In this document: positions 36,701-42,800 of the stretch, piece by piece
How the letters are laid out: every line of letters starts with the position of its first letter
Numbering within the stretch: position 1 is the stretch's first letter
Origin: Hemibagrus wyckioides
Taxonomy: Eukaryota; Chordata; Actinopteri; Siluriformes; Bagridae
Assembly (NCBI RefSeq): GCF_019097595.1
Contig: NC_080710.1
Coordinates: forward strand, 25,749,280 to 25,813,279
Length of the DNA stretch: 64,000 bases
Direction: 5' to 3'
Notes under the pieces: generated by a model
Seen by the model: only the letters and a program-made list of their open reading frames with translations
What the model was told of the DNA's origin: nothing
Databases searched by the model: none
Position numbers and translations under genes: made by a program

Positions 36701-36860
36701 GCTGCCTTGTGTGGATCGCATCCTCAAATTGTGCACCGATATCTTCCTGGTACGAGAAACTGGAGAGCTGGAGCTGGAGGAAGATCTGTACGCCAAGCTC
36801 ATCTTCCTCTACCGCTCACCAGAGACCATGATCAAGTGGACCAGGGAGAAGACTAAATGA
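2775..36860 (+). CDS. piezo2: Piezo-type mechanosensitive ion channel component 2 (3' 40 exons)
   Basis: Piezo channels are trimeric plasma-membrane cation channels opened by membrane tension; PIEZO2 serves touch and proprioception. Exons as read: 2775-2971, 3102-3250, 3629-3802, 4595-4818, 7794-7954, 9038-9214, 9383-9505, 9598-9798, 10003-10207, 11519-11620, 11713-11878, 13857-14100, 14331-14427, 14564-14729, 16871-16960, 17681-17799, 18228-18299, 18769-18872, 19140-19238, 19865-19985, 21943-22014, 22235-22401, 23553-23746, 24850-25041, 25629-26039, 26580-26838, 29566-29748, 29971-30217, 30351-30483, 30840-30987, 32123-32337, 32454-32612, 32913-33060, 33327-33515, 34450-34542, 34634-34803, 34949-35065, 35160-35239, 36269-36479, 36608-36860. 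They sum to 6,632 nt, which is in frame after the two leading bases, giving about 2,209 residues. PIEZO2 rather than PIEZO1 is indicated by LDVSVTITLGG, WTISPPS, RNLSLGAK and the C-terminal WTREKTK. The N-terminal part of the gene is upstream of the window. Whether this is the a or b fish copy is not decided. Confidence 0.96.
3424..3466. repeat. (GTTT)n microsatellite
   Basis: About ten GTTT units lie in the intron between piezo2 exons 2 and 3. Confidence 0.9.
3571..3620 (+). repeat. (CT)n(GT)5 microsatellite forming a splice-acceptor tract
   Basis: About 19 CT units are followed by five GT units and then GTCTGTAG, the acceptor of the exon at 3629. The microsatellite is therefore the polypyrimidine tract of this piezo2 exon. 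Confidence 0.9.
3852..4199. mobile_element. Internally deleted Tc1-like element
   Basis: The left end reads CACTTTATTAGGAATAC and the right end, inverted, reads CACTTTAATAGGAACACC, giving a matched terminal inverted repeat. The interior holds ATCTAATCAGCCAATCATGT, TGGCAGCAGTACAATGCATA and GCATGGATGTTGATGCCAG. I recognise these as the 5' part of a Tc1-like transposon abundant in fishes. Most of the transposase region is missing, so the copy cannot move on its own. It lies in a piezo2 intron. Confidence 0.7.
4819..7793. other. Long AT-rich piezo2 intron
   Basis: This 2.97-kb intron separates the acidic-loop exon from the exon beginning DLRNKW. Apart from an (AATA)n tract at about 6050-6070 I recognise no repeat, exon or RNA gene. 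The open frames in it (for example 6918-7232) lack splice context and recognisable motifs. Confidence 0.6.
7794..10207 (+). CDS. piezo2: piezo2 exons 5-9: blade transmembrane units
   Basis: Exon 7794-7954 reads NKWHLVMDRLTVLFLKFLQ and ends IIWVSVKE. Exon 9038-9214 reads VSLFNYVFLVSWAFALPF and continues with SSVCTVWTCVIIVCKMLYQL. Exon 9383-9505 contains the conserved SLLYISPVDPANWVGLKK. Exon 9598-9798 reads NNLLMLALLAFEVTVYRHQ and ends KYFINYFFYKFGLE. Exon 10003-10207 reads TCFLLAVNVIGQRMDF and ends CIGIPPAACS. Hydrophobic spans alternate with short polar linkers, the usual pattern of four-helix Piezo blade units. Confidence 0.95.
7955..9037. other. Intron containing a repeat ending in (TCTA)n
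   Basis: The word CCCTTTGGGATGAATAAAGT at 8590-8609 is followed immediately by the (TCTA)n array, an arrangement seen at the 3' ends of some fish retroposons. Nothing else is recognised. Confidence 0.5.
8610..8693. repeat. (TCTA)n microsatellite
   Basis: About 20 uninterrupted TCTA units, expected to be length-polymorphic. Confidence 0.95.
10337..10800. repeat. Dispersed repeat (TTCATCTTCAGTAAC type) interrupted by a SINE-like insert
   Basis: The left part starts TCATTCATCTTCAGTAACTG, has TTATCCTGGTCAGGGTCAG, and runs to ACATGAAACTCCACAC. The right part resumes with GAGCTCAGGATCAAACCAGG, then GACCCTGGAACTATGAGGTG. The same family occurs at 54833-55115. It looks like a teleost retroposon-type repeat with no coding capacity. 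Confidence 0.6.
10577..10712 (-). repeat. tRNA-derived SINE-like element, inserted in an older repeat
   Basis: Read on the minus strand it begins GTGGTAGCTTAGTGGTTAAG, a box-A-like tRNA head. It then has CCACCAAGCTGGGCCCTTGA and ends with the CTCTGGATAAGGGCATCTGC tail. The same arrangement is in plus orientation at 33660-33822. It is a SINE, not a functional tRNA gene: the cloverleaf is degenerate and a long non-tRNA body follows. Confidence 0.6.
11519..14729 (+). CDS. piezo2: piezo2 exons 10-14: blade units before the beam
   Basis: Exon 11519-11620 encodes DYPWRRPSSSMDSNVVKWLY. Exon 11713-11878 encodes FMLLLCASLQRHVFEEEND and ends HNPVPDFIHC. Exon 13857-14100 encodes SYLDMLKVIMFSYLFWFVL and GTTRISIFCMGYLVACFYF, close to identical to human PIEZO2. 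Exon 14331-14427 encodes ALVVNHCWLIQLFSLACT. Exon 14564-14729 encodes DEAGIIWDSICFAFLLLQRR. Junction phases are T|AT, AG|A, codon end, C|CG and AG|A. Confidence 0.95.
12008..12145. repeat. Dispersed repeat fragment (CCCATTTTATC..CAGCACTCAGAGTTAACCCC)
   Basis: It shares CCCATTTTATC, GACCAGCACT and TTAACCCCT-GTGGCT words with 42408-42575. A shorter piece with GGGGACCAGCACTG is at 48090-48135. All three copies are diverged; the family is unidentified. Confidence 0.45.
12222..12345. repeat. Dispersed repeat fragment (TTACATTTACATTTATGGCA type)
   Basis: The segment with GCAATTGGCAGGCATGCTAA and CAGAGCAACTTACAAAAGTG resembles a common fish repeat with a terminal 'TTTGGCAGACGC...CTTATCCAGAGCGACTTAC' signature. 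This copy is eroded. Confidence 0.45.
13441..13800 (+). repeat. tRNA-headed dispersed repeat with (GGAT)n tail
   Basis: It starts ATGGTGGCTTAGTGGTTAGA, a tRNA/box-A-like head. It has TTTTCTCCAGGTTTCC and AGACATGTTGTAGGCTGACT in the body, an internal (TG)n expansion at 13627-13662, and ends AGAAAATGGATGGATGGATG. The same family occurs at 21609-21895 and 41685-41941. Confidence 0.65.
14733..14759. repeat. (CA)n directly after a piezo2 splice donor
   Basis: The donor GTACGT at 14730 runs straight into about 13 CA units. Confidence 0.9.
14760..16870. other. Intron with a long purine tract
   Basis: No exon is recognised between the exon ending LASR and that beginning GAELF; the two join in frame without one. 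The main structure is the GAAA/GGAA tract at 15977-16233. The rest is AT-rich with no recognised element. Confidence 0.6.
15977..16233. repeat. (GAAA)n/(GGAA)n polypurine tract
   Basis: About 250 nt of almost pure purine on the plus strand: a GAAA block, a GGGA/GGAA transition, then more than 30 uninterrupted GGAA units from about 16105. Apparent proteins in it (Phe-Leu-Pro-Ser or Lys-Glu-Gly-Arg repeats) are only microsatellite translations. Confidence 0.95.
16871..17799 (+). CDS. piezo2: piezo2 exons 15-16: beam helix
   Basis: Exon 16871-16960 encodes GAELFQATIVKAVKARLEEE and ends with DLLKRQ. Exon 17681-17799 continues MDRIKSRQQKFKRGKERMLS. Together they form the long charged intracellular helix known in Piezo structures as the beam, which is proposed to couple the blades to the pore. 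The junction is CA|G, giving Gln. Both acceptors have CT-rich microsatellite tracts. Confidence 0.95.
17081..17680. other. Intron between the two beam exons
   Basis: No recognisable element, except the (CT)n tract at about 17628-17656 that serves the exon-16 acceptor. A 150-codon frame at 17287-17739 only runs through the exon by chance, in the wrong frame. Confidence 0.5.
18228..22014 (+). CDS. piezo2: piezo2 exons 17-21: cytosolic linker after the beam
   Basis: Exon 18228-18299 encodes the conserved RKQWWRPWVDHAS. Exon 18769-18872 encodes VRSGNYYLFETDSEEEEEE and ends PPKKSAFQ. Exon 19140-19238 is an optional-looking cassette, listed separately. Exon 19865-19985 encodes FVYHAWITDSKTAMKERSKE and a basic tail. 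Exon 21943-22014 is acidic (HVTIEVAEQVEDTVEEERSD). In human PIEZO2 SAFQ is followed directly by FVYQAW, so exons 18 and 20 can join in frame without exon 19. Confidence 0.9.
18360..18380. repeat. Poly(A) run
   Basis: About 21 consecutive A residues, shortly after the donor of the exon ending at 18299. Confidence 0.9.
19140..19238 (+). CDS. piezo2: piezo2 exon 19: 33-codon in-frame cassette
   Basis: The exon has a TTCTTATAG acceptor and an AAG|GTACTT donor. It is exactly 99 nt, phase 0 on both sides, and open throughout. The peptide is hydrophobic and basic, with MFASALLALPKSVIKLPKT as its core, and reads like an amphipathic helix. It falls between SAFQ and FVYHAW, which are contiguous in the human sequence I know. 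Alternative splicing of cytosolic-loop exons is established for mammalian Piezo2. That this one is optional is inferred from its symmetric phase. Confidence 0.7.
19239..19864. other. piezo2 intron after the cassette exon
   Basis: It contains no recognised repeat. A 159-codon minus-strand frame (19332-19811) spans most of it but has no recognisable motif. Confidence 0.5.
20465..20705. repeat. Dispersed fish repeat (TTATTTGTCTCATGCATTAC type)
   Basis: It has CAGCATGGTGAAATTCTTTT, then GAGTCAGAGCACAGGGTCAG, and ends in GGGGCCTTGCTCAAGGGCCC with GGGCTTGAATTCTCAACCTT. I recognise this as resembling a high-copy repeat of ostariophysan fishes. Confidence 0.55.
20780..20871. repeat. Poly(A) plus (GAAA)n tract
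   Basis: About 20 A residues are followed by GAAA units with one GGAA interruption, a pattern consistent with expansion from the poly(A) tail of a retroposed sequence. Confidence 0.9.
21357..21500 (-). repeat. SINE-like fragment
   Basis: ACACCCTTATCCAAAGTGAC and GGTGGTTCTGGGATGCAACC correspond to the tail and body of the SINE family at 10577-10712 and 33660-33822, in reverse orientation and more diverged. Confidence 0.45.
21609..21895 (+). repeat. tRNA-headed dispersed repeat with (GGAT)n tail
   Basis: It starts GGGGCAGCATGGTGGCTTAG and TGGTTAGCACTGTTGCCTCA, has TGGAGTTTGCATGTTCTCCC in the body, and ends ACAATGGATGGATGGAT. It is the best-preserved head of the family also seen at 13441-13800 and 41685-41941. 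Confidence 0.7.
22235..26039 (+). CDS. piezo2: piezo2 exons 22-25: helix-containing linker and Ser-rich loop
   Basis: Exon 22235-22401 encodes NILKRVFNIVKFSWVLFLAL and STVLRTERCMLTHEVKK, conserved with human. Exon 23553-23746 begins GNTPSRGIIHMYYQQQ. Exon 24850-25041 encodes a variable loop with TESTMAYSQSTLESSETG and a run of Ser/Ala. Exon 25629-26039, at 411 nt the longest, has a variable front half, then IPPSYSKATGLDS and ends SLSHELTASELLRN, the block conserved in PIEZO2. Linker length and composition differ from human, as usual for this disordered region. Confidence 0.93.
22402..23552. other. piezo2 intron, nothing recognised
   Basis: No repeat family, RNA gene or exon was recognised. 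The minus-strand frame at 23014-23304 shows no domain or splice context. Confidence 0.5.
23747..24849. other. piezo2 intron, nothing recognised
   Basis: AT-rich unique-looking sequence without recognisable elements. Confidence 0.5.
25042..25628. other. piezo2 intron with a short (CT)n tract
   Basis: Only the CT-rich run at about 25189-25218 stands out. Confidence 0.5.
26040..26579. other. piezo2 intron before exon 26
   Basis: No recognised element. The frame at 26380-26874 simply reads back from exon 26. Confidence 0.5.
26580..29748 (+). CDS. piezo2: piezo2 exons 26-27: last blade unit, split by a minisatellite intron
   Basis: Exon 26580-26838 starts MFYDEELEESERFY and encodes MVCYLVIILNHMVSASVATL and PRPSKRFWMTAIVYTE. 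Exon 29566-29748 starts VTIVIKYFFQFGFFPFNQN and ends YDLVQLLALFFHRSILK. Both are highly conserved between Piezo proteins. The 2.7-kb intron between them is almost entirely a 29-bp tandem repeat, and both splice sites lie outside the array. Confidence 0.95.
26905..29452. repeat. 29-bp minisatellite, about 88 units
   Basis: The unit is CTTCAGTAACACCATCAT followed by CTCTGTTACAG. Common variants are CCGTCATC or CCATCGTC for CCATCATC, CAGAAACA for CAGTAACA, and TTACATCTTC or TTTCACATCTTC at the unit junction. A few units lack 3-4 bases. The left third is dominated by the TTACAGCTTC form, while the TTACATC and TTTCACATC forms cluster towards the middle and right, so blocks of units have spread locally. 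The array fills the intron between piezo2 exons 26 and 27. Each unit carries TCTCTGTTACAG, which looks like a 3' splice site. Confidence 0.97.
29971..30483 (+). CDS. piezo2: piezo2 exons 28-29: Ser/Arg-rich cytosolic loop
   Basis: Exon 29971-30217 starts CHGLWDEDDTRSEAKKTLY, followed by a Ser/Thr/Arg-rich disordered region with many potential phosphorylation sites. Exon 30351-30483 continues with SSVSRVGSVLGVQQKSRKEL and ends with a basic helix, EKFREQLIKAKKFTVK. Human PIEZO2 has the same start (CHGLWDEDD) and the same basic end. Confidence 0.93.
30484..30839. repeat. Intron with an (ATT)n microsatellite
   Basis: ATT units run from about 30721 to 30765; no other feature is seen in this intron. 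Confidence 0.85.
30840..33060 (+). CDS. piezo2: piezo2 exons 30-33: first blade unit next to the pore and the anchor start
   Basis: Exon 30840-30987 encodes YVLMFLADTVDFIIIVFGFW. Exon 32123-32337 encodes KHSAADITSSLSEDQVPEAF-type sequence and HFWMFFILPGVTE. Exon 32454-32612 encodes AQLWYFVKCIYFGLSAYQIR and SYNYVNLFLFQG. Exon 32913-33060 encodes FRLVPFLTELRAVMDWVWTD and NWICVEDIYAHIFVLKCWRE. The segment is almost identical to human PIEZO2. It contains the membrane-proximal Glu of the CVEDIYA motif, a region implicated in conductance in mouse Piezo1. Confidence 0.97.
30988..32122. other. piezo2 intron, nothing firmly recognised
   Basis: Unique-looking AT-rich sequence. A 90-codon frame at 31421-31693 has a hydrophobic stretch but no motif or splice context that I trust. 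Confidence 0.45.
33327..33515 (+). CDS. piezo2: piezo2 exon 34: anchor and outer pore helix
   Basis: It starts RYPQPRGQKKKKVVKYGMGG, the basic anchor segment, continues with MIVMLLICIVWFPLLFMSLV, the outer helix, and ends DVSVTITLGGF, the first strand of the extracellular cap. Phase 0 on both sides. Confidence 0.97.
33660..33822 (+). repeat. tRNA-derived SINE-like element
   Basis: The head is GGATGTGGTAGCTTAGTGTT with an adjacent GGACTACTGATCGGAAGGTC. The body is GCCACTGCTGGGCCTTTGAG, and it ends CTCTGGATAAGGGCTTTTGC. It is the forward-oriented counterpart of 10577-10712, in the intron before exon 35. Confidence 0.65.
33823..34449. other. AT-rich intron remainder
   Basis: A low-complexity A/T stretch with repeated AGAATATAGATATAATGTGG words at about 34107-34165 (three short tandem copies), then unique sequence up to the acceptor at 34449. 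Confidence 0.5.
34450..36479 (+). CDS. piezo2: piezo2 exons 35-39: extracellular cap domain
   Basis: Exons 34450-34542, 34634-34803, 34949-35065, 35160-35239 and 36269-36479 encode the C-terminal extracellular domain (cap) above the pore. It starts PIFTMSAQQNQLKDITEAEF and includes SAMQFLEAYTAEDVTVAELE, SLWTISPPSRKNLMDVLSKE, RNLSLGAKAEIAMDKHVTYL, RAPSDSNAKPIEQLFK and QEWWIVDQPSAEKINIRFGA. The last exon runs into VFNDKVSPPSLGFLAGYG, the start of the inner pore helix. The cap diverges most from human in its middle, as expected for this part of the family. The intron 35240-36268 holds nothing recognised. Confidence 0.95.
36608..36860 (+). CDS. piezo2: piezo2 exon 40: inner pore helix, C-terminal domain, stop
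   Basis: It encodes IMGLYASVVLVIGKFVREFF (inner helix), SGISHSIMFEELPCVDRILK, the intracellular C-terminal domain, and ends IKWTREKTK then TGA at 36858-36860. The Met-Phe pair in HSIMFEELP and the Pro-Glu pair in RSPETM, which line the cytosolic constrictions in mouse Piezo1 (M2493/F2494 and P2536/E2537), are both present. The pore module therefore looks intact. Confidence 0.98.
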
Positions 36861-37197
36861 CCCAACGAGAGTCTACAAGGAACAGGGAGAAATGAAGCTC
36901 GAGTTGAAGGACATGCCGCTGAGGAGGCAGGGGAGCGTGTTCTCATAATCAGTGTGCTCTCATGATAATGAATTTAAAAAATGGCCTCCAATTGTGGAGT
37001 CTTTAACAATGTGACCAATGAGGTTTAGCTAAACTGAACCTGAAAAGCCAAAGGACTTGGGGACTAGAGCAGCTTCCATAAACGTTACTAAGCAGGGATA
37101 AGCTGTGTTCTAGCACCCCCTACCTGTTCAAACAGACATGAACTGGATTGTGCAATATACTGTCCTGGTAGCTGTAAACACAAGAGCAAGATAAAAA

Positions 37198-37207
37198 AAT
37201 AAATAAA
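37198..37207 (+). terminator. Possible piezo2 polyadenylation signal
   Basis: Overlapping AATAAATAAA about 340 nt after the piezo2 stop. It lies in a low-complexity A run, so it could be chance. Confidence 0.25.
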
Positions 37208-37795
37208 AAAAAGACAGTGACTGAAAGACACTAGCCACTTTTGACTCAAGAGAAAATGATGGGAAGTGCTTGGGTCCTTCATAAAAAAAAAAAAGGCAAA
37301 TCAGAGACAAGACATATCACCAGGATTCATTCACAGTGATTGAAAGTGTGGGAACCTGATGACCACGTTGTCAGGAGTATCATCTCATCAAAACAGTATT
37401 TAGTTTGTTTTTCCATATATGGCAAGGAACAGCCACAGCATCAACTCTTCTTTCATGCAGTTACAGATATTCTGTGTACAGTGGGGTGGGATTGCGGTTT
37501 CACTGACCTGAGCATAAAGCACATTTTGGAACCCTGGTGTCTGAGGTGTCTTTTCTGTTTGAGAAATTCGTCCAGTAAATGTAATAATTAGGATCACACT
37601 TCGGGAAAGGACAGATACTGCAATGTCCATCAGAAATGGGATGCTGCAGGACCCACTTAGAACTTTGCAAGAGCAGGTGGTAAGATGTGTAACTCACAAG
37701 ACTATAAGAGCATGCTTAATGCTGTTGTATTGTCTAATAATTGCTTCATCCTGACCGGTGTCATTATCAGTTTAAAAGCAGAATTTAAAACCTTC

Positions 37796-38155
37796 TGGAG
37801 TGGACAGGATTGGTCAAATTATATGTGGGAGAGGTGGGATTGGCCGACCTAGCTGCAGGAATTGGTTTAGGTTTCTGGCCAAGTATATCAGAGCACTGGT
37901 CAAGGGGGAGGTGGAGGTATTGTTATTTCTGGAGTAGGTTTAATATACAAGCTTGTGTGGGAAAACAACAGCACGGGTAATGCCAATGTGGGAGAGCATA
38001 GACTTGGTCAAGACAGTGTGGAAGCTGATGGGACTGGTCAAGATTTGAGAGTGAGTGGAAGTGGTCAAGCCAATGTAGGAGTGGTCAGAATTGGTCAAGC
38101 CAGTGTGAGAATGGGTGGCATTGGTTACGTAAATGCCTGAACAGGTGGGAGTATA
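37796..38155. repeat. Degenerate 30-bp tandem repeat
   Basis: Words of the form ACTGGTCAAG / ATTGGTCAAG recur, with GGTCA at 38006, 38036, 38063 and 38093, separated by AATGTGGGAGTGG-like spacers. Less regular copies reach back to about 37796. Unit length is about 30 bp (one spacing is 27), so an open frame survives at 37955-38140 with a period of about ten residues. Confidence 0.65.
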
Positions 38156-39017
38156 CAGGATTGATCTGAATTCCTTTGGGAGTGGGATTCAAGAAAAAAA
38201 TAACGATGCTAGATATAATACAAACCACAACAATGTAAGATTCATGTTTTATATCAGAGTTTTGTACTTTTTTCATCAAAATGCTGACGCTACACATTTA
38301 CACACTGGTTTACAAGTTTACATGCAATTCAGACATTTTAGAGTTTATAGATAGTTTGTCTAGAACATGCACACATCATTTCAAAGCATGAAATGGAATT
38401 ATAAAGGACAAGAAAAATTGCACAAGATATCTTCTTACAAAAGCTGTCACATCATACATCACTTCCTTCCAACACCTAGGAAAAGAATTTCTTGCTAAAC
38501 TACTTCAAAGAGAAATTGTTCCCTGAAGTTTCAATTCATATAGTGTGTTTTTTTCCCCCATAACCAATATGCAGGAAAATACATTACATTATGATCCAGG
38601 AAGTAATATTAAGGCATTTCATGCACTTTTATTGTATCGTTAATAAGCATATCCTCTGAATATAGTTTGGATTTGAATGTGTTATGAGATTGATGGAAAC
38701 AGTGGCTGATGAGTGATCATATGACTGAAGTCAGTGATTAAGGAAGGATCATTAATCATTAATGTTTTGACTTTAAATCTTCAGGCACGATTGTTTTCAA
38801 CACTGCAGCATGTAAGGTAAACTGGTACTGAGATTTAAATTATACTATAATAAAAAAAAAAGGGGTGTAATGATTGTATTACCGTGACAATCACTTTATA
38901 TAAATTAACCCTCAGGCAGCGTGTTACCATGACAAAAATAATGTACAGGTTATATTAAATAAGTTTTTGATTTTTCACCTATTACTGTGTAGAATTTTAG
39001 ATCTTATGTGTATGTTT

Positions 39018-39023
39018 TTTATT
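39018..39023 (-). terminator. Possible napg polyadenylation signal
   Basis: AATAAA on the minus strand, about 870 nt past the napg stop. No supporting transcript is available. Confidence 0.25.
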
Positions 39024-39889
39024 ATTCTGCATACACATTACACATAGTAAAATGTACTAATATCTCATTCACTTCATGAACACTTGAGAGAGTACTGTTA
39101 GGAAACGCAAAAACCAGAACGTTCAGATCATCAGATGATGACTGAATGCAACGATCATGCTTCTGCTCTCTACTGTTGAAAGTATTTGATAAGGCAGATG
39201 AATCCATGCCAAGGCTAGGTGAAAATATATGGTGCAGTAACAGAAACTACACCCTAAGTGGAAAGCTGCTCTTGAATGTTCAACCCTAACCCGCTTCCCA
39301 TGATGGAAGCAGAGCCTTAATGCTCTGAAATCATTTCAGAAGCATTGAGCAACAGTGTGTAAAGCTACACCCCCTACACTAGAAGCACACATTGTGGATT
39401 AAAGGAAAACTCCACCCTAAAGCACACTTCTATTGAAATATTTGTGATTGTATACTTAGCACTTTGCCTGTTCGCAGGTTGATGCTGTATTTATATTATT
39501 ACTGTGGGATTTTAGCGATTTGTTAAGTGACAAGGGATGTTGCTACAGTTACAATGGAGAAAAAAGGTCAGCAATCTTAAACATCAGGGATCCTGACCAG
39601 GTTATGGACAAAAATGCCAACTGCTTTATAAAAATAAATCTTGGATGTCAAATCATTGATGATAACATGTTAATTATAAAAATGAATATCAGGGTGAATT
39701 TTTCCTTTAGACCACATTTTGGCTGTGACTCAATTCACCAATTCCAGATGAAGCGTTAAACCTAAACATTAAAATACACAAAGAAAAAGATGGATTTGTG
39801 TTTTTCAACAGCAGGATGCACAGTACAGGAAAATCTCTCCCTGTGGCTGAAAATGGACACTGGGATGAAGCAATGTTATGGACAAGTAA

Positions 39890-42800
39890 CTAACAGAGTC
39901 CTCCTGCATACTCGTCCTCATCTTCCTCAGGTTTATCAGCTGCACTGTTCGCTCCTCCATCTCCAGGAGCAGCGGCTGCCTTCTTCTTCTTCCCTCCTCC
40001 AGGCACACCGAGAGTGATGGCCAGCTTAGCATACTAGAAAACAAAATATTACGGTCTACTTGAGTAGTGAAACATAAAAAGGTAAGAATCTAAGGCTCTT
40101 AAAATCGCTGCAGAAAAATATTTTAGCTACTAAATAATCAGGTATTTAACGTTACTAATTCCTAGAATTCCTATAAAACACGAGGTACTAATACAGGAAT
40201 AGTATTATAAAGGATTTTCACTATTTTACTGTAAAACATTTAACATTTTATTACTGATGTAATCTATTGTAGAACTATCGGCACCCTAATCAAAATTAAT
40301 CTGTAACCTAATGACCACAGTGAGTGGCATGTTTAGCTTATATGTATAGCTTTATTAAAACCCAATATTATTCAACCATAAACAGAAATCTTATAATGAT
40401 TTTGTCCTTCTGAAATCCCTATAGTTGATATCTGAAAATGTCTCCTTTAGGAAGAACAGCAGCAATGAGCCACTTCCTGTAAAATGTGGCGACACTTGTA
40501 GAAGGAGCTGGAGCAGAACATTAATCACCTTTACATTTAAAGACTTGTGCTTGTCCACAGCCTTCAACAGATAATAGAAATTAAACCTGAGAAAGCATCC
40601 TATGGTCAAGATCTTGTCTTGTTAAAATGTTAATCATTGTGTGCAATATTTTAATAGTCAATGCTATTAATAGAAAGTGTTTCCATGAAAACCTTTTTTA
40701 ACATCTCAGCAGTTGGATGAATTGAACATGAACGGTAAAAAACCTTAAGGAAATGAAATCTCGCTCACTGAAACACTGACTCCTTGAAAGAGCCAAAACT
40801 CCCATCACAACTGATGAGACTACATCCTCTAAAAATGAAAATACGTGAGCTGCAAACTGAAATTTACAACACGACACTAAATACTACAGTGTATCAGTAC
40901 AACAATGATGTTATTATAGCTATTTAGGCATTCATTCTAGTGTGTAGAATGTATTTTGGGCTGCATTATTTACGGTGCACAGCCCCTTTTACTAAATCTA
41001 CCCATTAAACAACAAAGTTAGAAAGTGGTGAGCTGATGTTTTCAGACAGAGCTGATGTAGCACTTACGTCATTGTCCATGTATTTGAACAGTGGCGAGTT
41101 GCAGACACGGGCCACCTGCTCTTCATCCTGCTGATCATATCCCTGTAACAGCTGCTCCAACGCAACGCAGTCCTCACTCCCACTGAATCCTGGGATACTG
41201 TAGCTTTCTCTCACACACTTATCAGCCGCTACGAAATCTCCTCGGTGTAAGTGAACCAGCACTTGTGCGATGGTTTTCTAAACGCAACAGAGCAAAAGAT
41301 CGGCTATATTACAAGGTATGTAAGAGCTGATCATTTGATTCATTAAAACGAGAATGGGTAAAAGGGGTCATACCTTAAAACACGTCGGGTAATTTTCTAT
41401 GTCTCTGTACATATTCTTTTCCTTTTGGATTGAAACTGCTGCTTCATCAAACCTTTAGGGGGGGAAAAAAACATGAGAAACTGTGAATTAGGATAAAGTA
41501 TATTCCGCTATAAAGTGGATAATACACAGTTTGGGTGCACTGCTTTACTTCTTTTGTCTGACGAGGAGTCGAGACGCTTTGCCGAGCAGCTCCACGGCCT
41601 GCCGCAGACGTTCCTCGTTCTGTAACAGACAAGAATAACTGCTCAGTATCTGCTATACCGTAGTATTTACACTACGAATCAGCAGGGGCCTTTCTGTTTG
41701 GACTTTGCATGTTCTCCGCATGCCTAGGTGAGTTTACTCTGGTTTTCTCCCACAGTCGAAAACATGTACATTAGGTTGACTGGTAATTCTAAATTGCCCA
41801 TAATAGTGAGTGTGTGTGGTTGTCTGTCTATATGTAGCCCTGTGATGGACTTTCGCCCAATGTGCGCTGGGATAGGCTCCAGCAGATCCCCGTGACCCTG
41901 ATTAGGAATAAAGCGGGTATAGAAAATGGATGGATGGATGTTATCATGTTAAAGTTGGGAGCTCCCAGGATAAAGTCTCTCCCCGACAGATGGTAGAATA
42001 ATTTAGTTTATTTCCAACATTTTACAAAGGCAGTCATCCCATAATTCTCTTCACTGAACAAGCATTACTAAAAGGTTTGCAAATCATGGTGGAAGGATGA
42101 ATTAATTGTATCATGTACTATGCAATCAGAGCCTCGTTTATTCAATCGCACATGTGCAAACTAATTAACCAGTGAGCTGTGTGTGTAAGCTTTCACTTGC
42201 CAGGTTTTTCAGAATTAAAGGGGCTGAATAAGTATGAATGAATCATCTCACACACATGATTTAACTGATTTTGAGAAATGAAGACTTTGTGATTAATAAA
42301 GGAACTTGCAAAAGCTTTAGATTATGTGGTTATGTGAATATCTACTTGTTACAAGTCTCTGTGAATGTGTTGTGACTAAATAAAAGATTAGAAAAATTTC
42401 ATTAACAGCAGATCATCCGATGCCGGATGCCCTGCCCTCCCATTTTATCCGCTCTTTTCAGACCAGCACTGAGACTTAACCCCTCGGTGGCTGCGTAGGT
42501 TCCCTGCCTGGAAATCAAACCCAGGCCATGATGGTGAGTATGCAGGATCCGGCTGCTGGACCATCAGGGAACCGAAAAATTTCATTAAAATAAGCCTGTG
42601 ATTTTTAATGCAACTGTCAGAGGTGCTGCTTTAGAAAATTTATCACCACAATATTATAAGGAGGATGAAATCTTGCTATTTATTTAGTAATAAATGATGA
42701 AGAGAAAATAAATCTTGATAAAATATTTTATAGCATTAAAAAAAACTACTGGTTACTGTGAGAGATGAGTGAAAAGGCATTCAGTGTAAAAGATCTGTAG

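Larger units (their letters stand above)
36861..39889. other. Convergent intergenic region: piezo2 and napg 3' ends
   Basis: The two genes end towards each other 3.0 kb apart. A/T-rich runs with AATAAA words at 37198-37207 (plus strand) could serve piezo2 polyadenylation, and TTTATT at 39018-39023 (AATAAA on the minus strand) could serve napg. A degenerate 30-bp tandem repeat lies at 37796-38155. No gene is recognised. Confidence 0.5.

Noticed and set aside
2775..36860. PIEZO1 rather than PIEZO2
   Set aside because: Diagnostic segments (LDVSVTITLGG, RNLSLGAK, APSDSN, terminal WTREKTK) match PIEZO2, and napg is the neighbour of PIEZO2 in human.
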